Assembly (NCBI GenBank): GCA_016801885.1
Contig: CM028892.1
Span: 7,820,114 to 7,884,113, forward strand
DNA length: 64,000 bases
Reading direction: 5' to 3'
DNA from: Toxotes chatareus
Taxonomy: Eukaryota > Chordata > Actinopteri > Toxotidae
A program made the position numbers and the translations under genes. The notes below the pieces were generated by a model. It ran no database searches. It was not told the DNA's origin and saw only the letters and a list, made by a program, of their open reading frames with translations. Below, in pieces: positions 37,035 to 49,338 of this stretch; position 1 is the first letter of the stretch, and every line of letters starts with the position of its first letter.

Positions 37035-37712
37035 GTGAAAGGCAGAACCAATGCGTCCCCAAAGACAAGAACAGTAAACACTGAACCAAATTGGATCGTG
37101 CTGTTCATGTGCTTACATGTTTGCGGGATTCTGCAGGGTTTCCGCTGTAATTGAGTTGGCTGCATACGTACACAGCGGCATCTTTAAATCTCCACGTCAT
37201 TTTTGTCAGGGAGTATAATGCAATATATCTACACTCATCCAACAGCTGTCAATCTGCCAGTCGCTCTACTCTCATCCCACTTCTGGTGGAGAATGCCAAT
37301 GCATGTTACCTCCTGGGGTGCTTTGAGTGTGGAGACGCGTGTGTGGAAACGTTACTGGGTTGACGATAGTGGAGCTTTGTAGAGCACAAAGAAGAGAAAG
37401 CACTGGGTTTAGTGGGGATGGGTAGACTACTGCCACAGGCCTGCTTTATATCGGCCATGAGGATTGGTTTCATATTACAATATAATGGTATTGGTTCAAC
37501 CCACTTAATGAGTCACATCATTTCTTCTGTTCAAATGGGGTTCTCAGGAATTAAACGATATGAAGGAATTGTTGAATTAATCACCAGCTCTTACTGTACA
37601 CTGCCATCGCCTTAAGCACGGGGGAAAGAATAAGAACTGTTGCTTTACTGGCTGAATCCAAAGAGGTGCAGCGCAGACAAAGGTGAAGTACGGGACCCCA
37701 ACTTTGAGGAAG

Positions 37713-37731
37713 TTTTTATTATTATTATTAT
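37713..37731 (+). repeat. (ATT)n microsatellite
   Basis: About five ATT units. Confidence 0.85.
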
Positions 37732-37813
37732 TCTCTTCAATCTTATATACAGTGCATGATATAGCTCTATCTTTACATACATATGGATGAATCTGCTTCC
37801 TTTAGGAGACTTA

Positions 37814-37869
37814 ATTTGCATCAGGACTGTCCCCTGTTTATCATTTTTCCCTCATAGCTGAATTTGCAT
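37814..37869 (+). promoter_or_regulatory. Pair of perfect octamer (POU) motifs
   Basis: ATTTGCAT occurs at 37814-37821 and again at 37862-37869, both preceded by an A, 48 bp start to start, with TGTTTATC (forkhead-like) between. POU factors bind this octamer; activity here is inference. Confidence 0.35.
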
Positions 37870-40800
37870 AGATTACCATTAAGATTTCAGTCCCCCTTTT
37901 GTGCTCATCCTCAGGTAGATTATGAATCCTAAAGAGAAGACGGTTCTTCAAAGCGGGAGAGCCTGCTCTGTTTTGACTGACCATCTAGCATAGCTCCCAG
38001 GCTCGAGTGGTTTGTTCTCCTTTGGGTTATTTTTGGGTCTCATTTTTTGGAATTTAAGTTTTGCCTGTCCTACTTACTGCATTCCCCAATGTGAACTCGA
38101 GGCCTTTTTCAGCCTGATCCAGATTTTTCTCTCTCTCTGTCTGCCTATCGTTCTCTCGCTCACTCTCTCCGACTCTTCTCAGCCATCTGTTCATGCTTGT
38201 GGCATCTCTCTATCCGTCTTCCTTCCCTGTCGTATTTCACTCTTCTCATCTCAGCTCTCCCAGCATTTTATCCTTGTTCCGTTTTGTGTAGCTCTCCTTT
38301 TGCTACCTTGTCTATGTTTGTATCACATCATTAAGAACCTTTGTTGCTTCTCTTTCACTTTGTCTTGCTCTCTGTATCTACCTGTAATAAGATTCCTCTC
38401 AGTGTCACTGTTGAACTCCTGGAAGATGATTTCCTCCAGGTTGTACCTGTTGTAAGAAAACACAGTTTTTCTCTGGGAAACAACAACAGGCCAGAACAGG
38501 TTATCTTTGGTTTATCCGTGTGTAATTCACAGGAAATAATGTGGGTACAAACCCTATAATTAGCCTCTGCCCTCATATCCCTTTAAATATTATACAACAG
38601 TTGTAATGTGCAGTGGTCTAGATAGCAATTTAAGGGACCATAAAATAAGTTGTTGCCTGTTTTAGCCAGTTTACTACACCACATTGATGTCCACTCTGTT
38701 GATGATAAATGTTTGCCTGGAAGAGGAGATTATTTTAACATGTGACTACATACCTTATTGCATGAATCATTTTTTAAAAGTGTGCTGAATATCATTTCAG
38801 AAGGCTGATGTCTCTGTTTCCAATGGATTTCCTCTTCTTTTTTCTTTTTTTCTCGTCTGAGAGGGAGCATGAGGTTTTGATTGACGGGTGAAGGTATGCG
38901 CATCAGCAGGTATCTGTGATCCGTGTTGTTGGATGATGTCTGGATGATGTCATCGCACGCGTTACAACCTACAAACTGCAGAAGCTGTTGCCATGGAGAT
39001 CCTCTTTTTTTTTTTTTTTTTTCCAGTAGTGAAATGCGGCCAGTGCCTGAAGCAGAGAAACGAGTGTGTCAACCTGCATAAAGGCAAAGAGCGGCACAGT
39101 AGACTAGTTGAGCGTCTTTGTCTTGTATATATGTGTGTGTGCGTGTGTTTGCATGCAGAAGTGCATGTGTGCTTTTGTGACACTGGTGCACTCATCCCCC
39201 CCCACCCCTCCTCACCTCTCCTAACTGACAATCCAAAACCCACTTGTGTAATGTCTGCTTTATGCTATGCAGAGTCTTGACTCACACAGTCTGTTGACTG
39301 GAAATAAATGGGTGCTATTTATATGTTACTTGGCTGCTGAAACTCAGAGGAACATCCAAGGTCTGTGTGCTGTCGTGTTTCCCCCATCGGTGAGGCTTTT
39401 GAAGGCTTTGAAATCTGCCTGTTGGCCAGATGTATTTGTGTCATGTGGGATTAGTTGAGCGTTGAGTTGTGTAATCTCATAAAGTGTGTGCGCCATGTAT
39501 GTTAATGTACGTATGCACTCCGCGTGTTCGTCTGCATGCATGTGTGTAACCTAAATTGAGGCGATTTTATTAAAAGAAGAGCGGATTATTGTTGTAGCAG
39601 TCAAACACATCAATCACACAATGTAAACAGATAAAGAAAGCTTTAGAAGTTTGTATGGTCACAGCACAATTGTTATGTCAGTGAATATTAGCAGAAAGTC
39701 TCTTGGCAGCCCAGAGATTTCTATCCTTTTAATAACCAGGTTCATTCACTTAGAGGTAACAAAACGTATCATTTTAAATACATGAATATTCACTTGGACT
39801 TTGTGTGCACTTAACCTTTCATTTGCACTCTTGTGCTCTTTCTCTGGCTTTTATGCAACCTTGCACGCACACTCTCCCACCTCCTCTTCCTCCTGTGTTA
39901 TTGCCATCTGCAGCAACATTAAGTCTCTTTTGATCAGCAAGGGGTAATCATCAATTACACATCCAAGTGCAAATGTACGCACAACTTAATGGACTGCACT
40001 TCCACTGGATTTAGACGCGTTGTTGTCTGAAACAGTTGATGGTAATTACGGCTCCATTTTGTCACAGTGTGAAAGATAATGGTTCCCAATGTTTGTCCCC
40101 AAATCTTACCGCAATTAAAGCCCAATGTTAATCAATTCCACCACAAAGGCAAACAATGGAGAGCAAGCCTCTTATACAACTGAGGTCACGAAACACTAGA
40201 GCAAAGATAAAAAAGAAACGTAGCCAGGAGTTGTTTGGCACTGCGGCAAGGGAAACACAGAGAGCTCTTATGATTTGCTAAATGTACATGTTATTCACCA
40301 TGTGTTTGCTGCATGCAGAGACAGGATTCCCTGCTCTGCTCAGCAATTAAACATAATTGCACATATTATAGAAAAATGTCCATCTTTCACCTTTCTAGAC
40401 TCTATAAAGATATCACTTTCTAACTTATACTACTTATATTAGAAAGTAAGAGATGACTACCTTGAAAGTACTAATGTCTCTAACATGTAAAGTACATTTT
40501 GCCACTGTGAACATGACCTCCCTCAGGTGTTCAGAGACATGGCATGACCCTGACATGTCACCCTCAGCATACTGGAGGTCTCCATCACTTTAATGAGCTG
40601 TTAAGCATCGTTACAGCCTCTGTGACTTTAGCTAAAACACAGCCAAGGTTATTGATTCAAGGTGTTCGGGCGGGTGCGCGTGTCACAGGACACAATAGCA
40701 GCTGATTCAGAGAGCGATGGGGGAAAAAGTTAAGCAGTTAGGCATTAATCAAGCAGTGGTACAGAAAATTTGCAATTATGGGTTCACGTCGAAGATGTAT

Positions 40801-42050
40801 ATAGGCAACGACTAAATGAATGGACGTTGAGGAGGCTAGTTATGAGTATTGATTAAGATTGATCTGCTCATCAGTGTTATGATACTCACTGGGGCCTCCT
40901 GGGACATACATGCAATCTGTTTCACCTTGTAAGGTCAAGGTTCAGCTGCCACTCATTGCCATGTAAATCAGCCACCTATCTGGGACGAATAGTTCTAGAC
41001 ATTTATGCTGGGAGAAAGAAATCTCCTCAGGTCTGTTTTCATGCCTTTATGCAAAGGCAGTTCCATCCCGAGTGCTCTCTCTCTCCTTTTTGGGAGCTGT
41101 CTTCCTCTTCCTCTCCCTCTCGTTTTGGCGCGTGTCAGTGTGTCATACGTCACCGTGTTTAATGCACATCATTTCAGATTTAGCGCCCCGTTTAGCATCC
41201 AGGTCAGTGGCATGCTCTGTACCTCCTCCCTCTACGAGGCAAAAAGGGAGATGGAGCTCAATCCACAGTTTACCAGCTTTGGGCCAGGGTCATAGCTCAC
41301 TTACTATACAATATAAAAAACATAAATATATAAGCAGGACAGCCAACAAGAAGTAAGACTTGAAAAGTTGTCAGTGCTGCCACCCTGTAATTTTCCTTTG
41401 TTCTTTTGAAAGTTGCCGAGTAAACATTGAAGCTGGAAGTTTCTTCTGTCCTACCATACGTCAGCATCCGAAACACAGATGCCACTGTGTGATTTAATGG
41501 CAGCAGTTATAGTGGGCCATGGCAACTCTCTTGAAATGTCTATAGCCACAGGTAGAGATTGACAGAATTTGAAGGACTTTTCTTTCGAGCCGAGTACACC
41601 CAAGGACAGAAAATTTCGATTATCCCAGGGTTTAGCAGAGTTCTAATCTTCCAGCCTGCAGGGAATAGCTCATTCATGGTTTCCCCTTCTAACGCAGTCC
41701 ACACTTTACAGTTGCATTACAGTATAACAACACAGTAATTCATAGTGATAAGGGTGCAGTAGTGCCTGAAGTTGGTCTGCCAACTATAGGAAACGTGTGT
41801 AATTTGATCGGTTACTCGGGGCTCTATTTGTGAAATGAAAGTGCAGAGGATCGTTGTTATGATTCACTAAAGTATATGTTGTCCATTTTGTCAACGATAG
41901 CCTCGATAGTCACCTGATCCAGTGGGTTATTAGGTGCACTTTAACAAATTATTACAAGTAATTTAAGCTGGAATTGCTGATTCACATATTTTACCAATTT
42001 TCACCAGCAGTCTCCATAATTATTTCAAAATATGTCTTTTGTTGCTACAG

Positions 42051-42170
42051 ATTTGACAGAACTGTGACCCTGTCACTGTATCAGCAGCAGAAGCACCACC
42101 AGCTTCTGTTTGAAAGGCTTTCCTCAGGCCTGTATTATTCCCAGCCTCTTACGGAATAGCAAGGCCAAAA
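42051..42170 (+). other. Possible cryptic or alternative exon
   Basis: An acceptor-like GTCTTTTGTTGCTACAG ends at 42050. The sequence after it reads DRTVTLSLYQQQKHHQ and then LLFERLSSGLYYSQPLTE before a stop, with exon-like codons. That frame does not fit the phase of the exon at 23510-23584; direct splicing would instead read Asp-Leu-Thr-Glu-Leu and stop. No AATAAA is seen close downstream. The protein is not recognised and the end is arbitrary. Confidence 0.15.
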
Positions 42171-42235
42171 GTGTGTCATTGATTCTTGAGGCCAGCTTGT
42201 GACTCTGTATTCAGCCTGTTCTTTCTTAAAGAATA

Positions 42236-42295
42236 TCCTGCTTCACATTCATAGCGTTGCACCTGTCCTGCTTCACAGTCATAGTTTTCTACCTT
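42236..42295 (+). repeat. Imperfect 30-bp tandem duplication
   Basis: Two units beginning TCCTGCTTCACA, followed by TTCATAG or GTCATAG, share 24 of 30 bases. Confidence 0.8.
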
Positions 42296-44264
42296 CAAAT
42301 CTAGGAACTGACTTTTGCAAGCAAAGTCTTCTGCACTGTTTGCCAGAGAGCAGCTCCACTTCTGCAGTTGAGGGACATGTGGCATGTTCAAAGGGGGCCT
42401 GTGCAGTACTTGGTGAGGGCTGGGAGACTGTTTCCCTTACCGAATGGTTTGACAGCAGTGCAATCTAAATTTAATGCAGTAGACTCTTCTATCATTATTA
42501 TTTATTAAATCAATACTATGAAGTCTCCGTGGCTTCCACCAGTGCCTTTGTTGAATATTTACTGAATACCACACTGAATTTTTGTCTTCTTCCTCTGGTC
42601 AAAAGTCTCCCTCTGTACATTTTTAATTTCCTCCCTCACCTTTTTAACACCTGAGGTGTTTGAGATAAATCCATATTGATGTAAATTGGTCAACACTGGT
42701 TGCTTTCAGGGGCCAGCAAAAGAGAAACTTTAATATCCTCCAGTGTACTTTGGGAAAAAAAAATGTTGTTTTGAAGTTATGGTCTAAGTAGATTGTTAGT
42801 GCTTTGGAAATGTTGAACTTCAAAGTGACCCAGTTTTTCAGATAGCCCTTCTTGAGTTCTTCATAAATCCTGCTGCAGCATAGTGAAATAACCTTCCGCC
42901 ATAGTTGTAATAATCTTCTTTGGAGACGGTGAGCAAACAAAAGCATTTCCAATTAACAGAAAATAGGTGTTGCTACAGTCTGCAGCTGTAGTCTGGGGAA
43001 AGCATGTGGGCCGGGAGGAGTTTGTTTGAAAAGTCACTTGGTTGTGAGTCAGACAGTTCGGGGAGGTGATGAGACTTCGCACATTCGATCAGTTCAGCTC
43101 AAACCAAAACATTCTGGACTGCTGTAAGACCTGGGCTTTGGAAATGAAGAAAAATTTAATTTGCCATTACTCTGTCGCTGACACTGAATTATCATAATCT
43201 CAGTTTAACTGATTATAAACAAACCTCAAAAAGTGCGCTAGTGTCTTTTTTTGTTTTAATAAGTTGTGTAAGTGTCGTGACGCACTCAGAGGTGTCCTGA
43301 CCTGCATAATAAGGGTCTCATCACCTCTGCCTGGTCTATTATTTTCTCCTGTAAGAGCACCTTGTCTGTGTCTGCTTCAGAAGCATTAAATACTTATCAA
43401 GGCCTCATTTAATGATGCTTTGTAGTAGCGAGGATTCACAGCCCAAGGCCACAGTTAGACCAGCACTTGTTTCCTCTTTAGAAAAGAGAATCCAAAGATT
43501 TGTGTGTCAGCCCTAATTATGCACTACAGGATATGATTTAAATGCTGCTTTTGTTATTGGTTCACCTTAAAGTATCAGCTTGTAAGTTTAACGTAATTGT
43601 CAGCGATTAAGTACTTTGGTCTCTGGTTCGAAGTAAGGAACAGTGCAGATATTTGGTGTGAGAAAACGAGAAGCTCCATGTCGCTGTGACGTTCTGCCGT
43701 AACTGTCATGAGCAGATACAGGATTAAAACAAACCATTAGCAGAGCAGAGCATCACCCTGGTGAGTTGTAATTGTGCTGCTTTTTTTTAAAATTTGCCTC
43801 ATGGTGCATTGATTGAATAGTACCTGTTGAGTGGAGAAGCAGGAGGTAAGGCAAAGGATAAACAAACATTAGTGATTATTGGAAAATTTCGCATGAATAA
43901 GACTTGATTGAGAGGATGGTAAACAGGGAACAGTTGGGCAGCAGGAGCTTAGTTTGCGTCCACTGTTTAATCAGACTGAATTCTGTCTCATGTGCTGGTG
44001 AGATGGCAGCTGAGTGTTTTGATCATTACACTACTGATTTACATAGCTGAGTTAAAACAAATAAACACCCTAATTTTTCTGTTCAGATCTGTTCTTGAGA
44101 TTTTGACAGCTGCTCATTAGTTGATTTAAAACACAATTTTATAAGAGAGGCCTTCTCTGGATTCCTTTTAACCTAACTGTACCACATATTTAGAAAACGT
44201 TTATTGTTTTTTTTTCGGTTTTGTTTTTCTCTTTTTTGTATTTGTGTCACATTTTTCAATTAAC

Positions 44265-44277
44265 GTTACCTGGCAAC
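44265..44277 (+). promoter_or_regulatory. RFX X-box motif
   Basis: GTTACCTGGCAAC fits the X-box consensus GTNRCC-N(0-3)-RGYAAC with a 1-nt spacer and no mismatch. RFX proteins bind such sites. It lies 0.4 kb before the MITE. Confidence 0.4.
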
Positions 44278-44694
44278 TGGACTGGAGGGCAAGCCCAAGT
44301 GTCTAATTGCTTACCAAAGAGTCCTGTACCGTGCATTCGGCTAAAATTATTCTAAGGCCAGACATCATTAAATCCTTTAAACTCACCATGAGCCTTTAAG
44401 CACACTCATCTGGAACTCTTAGGTCCACTTGTCTGGCTGATAAGACCTTTATGAGACTATATTTCATGTTTTACCAGAGCAATGTTGAGTGTCAAGGGTA
44501 ATGCAGGGTGGCATTGATATAGGAGTCTGGTTTGCACAGATTACAGTGCAGTCGAGAAAACAAAGTTCCTCATAAGAAAGTAGATTATTGTAATGGCAAC
44601 ATTTGCCGGGAGATGTGAGGCAAAGCAACACAGCAGGTGTGCAGAGGTTTTAGCTGTAAGATGTGAGTGATGCAAAGAGAGGAATGTGATCTGT

Positions 44695-45103
44695 TTAAAG
44701 GGTCACTTCACAAAATCCCCCCAAAAAATTTTACATTCCACCCCCAGTGTTATCTAGCAGTGCAAATAGTTTTGTCTTTATGCGTCGAGGGTTTGAAATA
44801 GCCTCCACCGAAGCACTTACAGTCAACCCAGTACAAAGGGGATGGATGGAACTTGTTTATGTGGCTCACAACATTGAAAAATTAAAACCTTTACTTTCTT
44901 TGACTTTCCAGAAACAGTGTCTGGAACACTGCAAATTACTTTCCATCCACCTCCATTATATTGGGATGAAGGCAGAAGTCTCAGGGGTGGATATCTGAAA
45001 GCCTCTGTGCATAAAACCAGAACTACGGTTTCAGCGTGGCTACATACCACCAGGGGCACGTGGAAAAACATGGTTTGTGAATATCTGTGAACTGACTTTA
45101 TAA
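44695..45103 (+). mobile_element. Nonautonomous DNA transposon (MITE) with TTAAAGGGTCA-type ends
   Basis: The left end is TTAAAGGGTCACTTCAC and the right end GTGAACTGACTTTATAA; reverse-complementing one gives an imperfect match to the other over about 15 bp. Internal phrases (GTGTTATCTAGCAGTGCAAA, TGTCTGGAACACTGCAAATT, TGGCTACATACCACCAGGGG) are familiar from a repeat found in many teleost loci. TTAA at the left border suggests a TTAA target site as in Kolobok or piggyBac groups. It encodes no transposase. Confidence 0.7.
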
Positions 45104-47860
45104 GTAGGCTATTAAAAGTTATCAGCCCAAGATTGAGATTTGGAAAACACACTTTTTCAAAGCACAGATTGAGAATAAAAGGATAAGGCTGATAACAAGA
45201 CCAAAACCAACAATGCTCTAAGCTATTTCTCAGCACTTTCTCATTTCCTTCCTCCGTCTGTGGCAGTCCGCCCCAAGCCCATTTGTTCCTACTGAAGTAA
45301 TCTTAAAACATAAAATAAAACAGGTCGCAAATGTATAGTTTCATGTTCAGTAAAAATGCTCAGTAATTTTCATAAATAGCTGGACACTGTAGTTTCTAAC
45401 AAATGTTTATTTAACAGGAGTAACAGTAATGTATTTGTTGAACTGTTTTCAGCTGCAGATTAACACACAATTGTTGAGCTAGTGAGTTTTTGAGGCTGCA
45501 GGAAAGTTTATGTGGGACTGACAGTAAATAAACTACAGTGTCTGTGTTCGTAGTAATGTAGGGGCATGTCATGCAGAATGTACCAACAAACTTATCCTTT
45601 AAACATTTGTAAAATATTTTTTGGACTGTCTTTAAGCGTATTAGACACATTGACCGCGAGTTCAGATTTTGTTATTGTATCTGTTGTTTATTTATTATCA
45701 GTTGTGATATTAATGCATCACAAATAAGTATAAGAATTTTCTTCCATGTTCTCTCATTGAAACCTTGTGGCACTCATTAAAATACAATCTATTTTGTATT
45801 CAGACTGAATAGTGGGAGAACACAGGTTTCCTGCTGGGCTTATACAACAGTGTCAAATGTCAATTTATTTCCATCAATCTATGAAAATTAATGAAGACAC
45901 ACTGACATCATATAGATGTTTATTGCAAGTAAAGAAGTTTCAGAGCAGGGTGAGCAAGCTGTCATGCTGTTTACTGTATTTATACAGTCACCCACCCACA
46001 CCCAGCACCCAGCTCTCCTCTGTTCTCCTCTCCTCCTTCTGAGGGAGGATGTGGGCTGATTCTTGACCTTTCAGTGCACACCCCTCCCACATAAACACAC
46101 ACTCACTTATGCACCGATACGTGTGTGCAGCCTAAGCTTTAGAGCCAGGGGACTCAGAGAAGGCTTTAGCCCTGACTTGATGCCCCCACTTGAAAGTCAG
46201 CTTCCTTTGGCCCCAGTGGTACCAGTATGGGAGATACTCTCACCGTTGAGAGGTTGGCTTGTAAGTCAGCAAGAAAGGGAGAGCAATCATTATCTTATCA
46301 TGCAGAGGAGAAGAATGTTTTCTCAGATACTGCGGCAGAACATGCAAACTGGCTTCTGTTGTCATATTCTTAACGAGAGCTGTTTACATTTAGATTTTGG
46401 GTCTCTTTCGACCAGGGGCACTCTTACCTTTGCACTTTCCCAACTTCACTAGAAGAATACAATTAACTAGATTCTTTGGAGAACTTTTTTTTTTTTTCCA
46501 GCGCTCTAAACAAATTATCCTGCATATTTTTTGCCCAAATCTCCACTGTCTCACTCTCCCTCATTAATTTTGGGGCTCACCACAGCTGAGAGCAATAATT
46601 GCTGTTTAGTATTCTTGGTGCAGTATGCTATGGGCTTCATTTTCTATAAGTAGATAAGACTAACCACTGTGATGGGATCTGCATTATTAATGTTAGTGTT
46701 CGCTTGATGTTGTGTTTGGGGATGTGAGGCAGAGCTTTTCTGGAATTCAGTTTATTAACGTTTAAAAATAGGCCGCTTAATGTCCAAATATGCATGCATG
46801 TGCAACTGTGCATATCGCCTGAGAAAGAGTGTGTGTGTTTTTGTTTGTGCCTAACTGTCTGTCTGTGCATGTGTTGTGTTTGTGTGCTTGATAAATGTAA
46901 ATACTAGACTGTGTCTTTGCATTTTCTGCTACGCTGCCTGTTTGCAGGTTACTTTGCTCACATGCGGAGCGGCCGCTTCACAACAATGAGAAGTGACAGA
47001 AGAGAGAATACCAGTCTCGTTTGTGGCCAGGCTTGGCTGGCTCTGTGAGGCCCTGAGCTCCCCGGTGACAGAGTCCTTATTTCTGAGAAGATGGGTCCGT
47101 AATCGGACTCATATACTTCACGCGCCTTCCATGTAATTGGACTCCGGGTCGCAGATTTAACCAGAGCTGCCAATCACTTCATTGGTAGGGGATATGGACA
47201 GAAAGTAAAGAGGAGAAATGGAAGGGGTACTTTTTGGCTGGACTGTGGACCAGTGGCTTTTTTGATTTTCCAAATGCACCATCGAACTTGGTTCTTAGAT
47301 TCTGTCACAACTTAAATTGCAAAGCCATGGAGATAGTTTTGGTTTTATGTGCTGATGTTTTCCAGACAATTTCTGATGCTAACCCAAAACTCTGGAGTTA
47401 AAATTAAATTTGCAAAATTTACTCAGCTTTACTCATAATATTCTAGATAATTTACACACCTTGCAGTCAGACGTTTTTATTGTGGCATTTAGACAAAAAC
47501 CAGTCCCAATGAAACCTTTTCACTGCTGAATGTTTTTTCTAAAAAGAAATGTTGCTGTTGACATTTTCAAATGTTTCAGTGTGGTGAGCAGAATAAATGC
47601 AATTCCCTGTACATCAGTTGTATTGGGTTGCTTTCAGAAGTTGTTGTCAGGCTGAAATCTCAAAACAGAAAGAAGATAAAACATCATCTATCTCCATGGT
47701 AAGATCCTGAACCATTAGAGTAGCATTAAATGAGAACATGTGTTGTGTTTTAGATTAACTGACTCTTTTCTGGAGAGGTTCTGAGGTGGCTGATAAACAG
47801 GTCCAACAAGTATGTTTAGATGTGTGAAGCAGCGCTCTACGCGATCCTCCACAGACAGGA

Positions 47861-48165
47861 AGAGCAATACAAAGAGAGGAGGATCAATTAGCTTCTTTAA
47901 TTAGGATAATTTAAGCCAACTTTGTTAGCTTGTTTACCTATTTGGCTGATGAAAAATGAGCACCAGCACGCAGCTATTTGTGTTTGCTAATTGCGGTTGT
48001 TGTATCAATGCAGCGTTGAGTCTCCTTGGCTGCCTGCAAAAGATGGATGCCTCTGGAGCCCTGTACAGAAGGCGATAGACCATACCTTCTATTCTGCCTA
48101 TGTATCTTTATAATCACCAAAGGCCAGTAATTACACTGCTCTAATTACTGTGGCACATGTGTGTT
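47861..48165. promoter_or_regulatory. Candidate conserved noncoding element
   Basis: Contains ATCAATTAGC, TTTAATTAGGATAATT, TTGTTTACC (forkhead-like), TTGCTAATTGCG, CCAGTAATTACACTG and CTCTAATTACTG within 300 bp. No simple repeat or transposon signature interrupts it. Enhancer function is inference. Confidence 0.35.
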
Positions 48166-48801
48166 GTTTTTTGGATAATGAGAGGAGTCAGCTGCTGTTT
48201 CATCACACTTGTGGCATTTCATTTCATCTATACTGAAACTTAGCAGAAGTTTTCCAGGCACAGTGTAACACAAGGAAACTCATGTTTAATATTAGGCTGA
48301 AACACAAAGTGTACTAATAACCAAGACAAGTGAATCCGTTGGTCTCCATTCACCTAACCATGCACAATATAAATCTCTGCTGCCAAAGCCATACACATAC
48401 AAACACAGGAAAAAAAACCAAGTGCCGCCGGGGGAAGCTTCAGCACGTGAGCACAGTGTAAATTATCTGCCCAGATTGCTTTTCTGGAGTTAATCATCTC
48501 CTTTTATGTTATTCATTTGTCAATGGTTATTGTTTGTCAAAGTAATGCAGTCGCCGCACGACATGAAGTGGAATGTAAATTTTGTTTGGGCAACTCATCG
48601 TTATGCACAAAAAGAGGGTGGCCACGCTGCAGGATTTACATTTACAATTACAGTCATGATACAATCATCTCTCATCATAATTCCTCTGCCCGGGATGTCA
48701 GCTCCGATAGAGAACAGGCTTTACACACTGCATACCAAACAGCTGCTTGGCAGGCCTGGCACCATGCTTCAGGCCCAGTGATTTACACCATGCAAAACCT
48801 T

Positions 48802-48821
48802 TCTCTCTCTCTCTCTCTCTT
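48802..48821 (+). repeat. (TC)n microsatellite
   Basis: About ten TC units. Confidence 0.95.
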
Positions 48822-49155
48822 TTTCTTTCTGTCTTGCTCAGCGTCCGTGTTCCACTAATTCTTAATGTCTGCCTCTTTCAGTGTCTCTGCACACAGGCAT
48901 TTGACCGGGGCCAGTTCTTCACCCCCTGTTGCATAAACCATCACTTAATGTCCTGGTGGATCAGCATGCTGAGGCGAATGTACAGCACCAAGAAGTCATA
49001 ATGTCATTGGTTAACAGTCAGCCAGTGTGATTGGTTACGTTGTCAGGCTTTGCTGTGTCCTCTTGCCTTGCTTGAATAGTTTGAGCCAGCTCTGTCTTGC
49101 AGGATGTCAGAGGCTTGTGTAGGAAGTCACCTTCAACCTACAAGTTACATGCATG

Positions 49156-49338
49156 TCATCCAGTCACCAGATCTGAATCCAATAGAAAACCTTGGTGAAA
49201 CAGGAGATTGGCAGCAGCATGATGTGATGCAGTCATCTTGTGGTATCAGTGCCACATAGAACTGAGGCTAGTTTTACAGCAAAGGGAGAAACTACCCAGT
49301 ATTAGAGTGGTGTTCATAGTAAAGCGTTCAGTGAGTGA
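49156..49338 (+). mobile_element. Fossil 3' end of a Tc1/mariner-type DNA transposon
   Basis: The 5' part reads SPDLNPIENLGE, the DDE-domain landmark SPDLNPIEN(L/H) of Tc1-type transposases, where the final catalytic Glu lies. The 3' part reads FTAKGETTQY followed by a stop at 49303-49305, the usual AKG..T.Y C-terminus. After the stop, GTGGTGTTCATAGTAAAGCG then TTCAGTGAGTG matches the terminal inverted repeat region of fish Tc1 elements. The DNA between these parts is shorter than in intact copies and out of frame, so the copy is dead. The 5' piece of a similar family lies 33 kb away at 16128, most likely a separate insertion. Confidence 0.88.

Larger units (their letters stand above)
34379..44694 (+). 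other. Intron block with dense dinucleotide repeats, a possible microexon and an octamer pair
   Basis: Contents: GT tracts between 34496 and 35033, (CA)n at 36204-36230, A15 near 36445, a possible 18-nt microexon at 37017-37034, an ATT run at 37713-37731, two octamer motifs at 37814 and 37862, T18 at 39005, a candidate exon start at 42051, a 30-bp tandem duplication at 42236-42295 and an RFX X-box at 44265. No transposon recognised between 35.1 and 44.6 kb, although 35.2-36.0 kb may include unnamed repeats. Confidence 0.55.
45104..49155 (+). other. Intron block with possible conserved noncoding elements
   Basis: No coding match. 46960-47190 is CpG-richer than its surroundings. 47861-48165 and 48506-48790 are smooth, repeat-free and rich in homeodomain and forkhead cores. 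A CACGTG E-box lies near 48444 and a (TC)n tract at 48802-48821. Confidence 0.55.

Noticed and set aside
42176..42391. Minus-strand frame with repeated Y-D/E-CEAG motifs resembling a sushi or EGF-like module
   Set aside because: The repeat comes from the 30-bp tandem duplication; cysteine spacing fits no module.
45046..45062. CTCF-like CCACCAGGGGCACG
   Set aside because: One G short of the core, and it lies inside the MITE, where it is part of the repeat.
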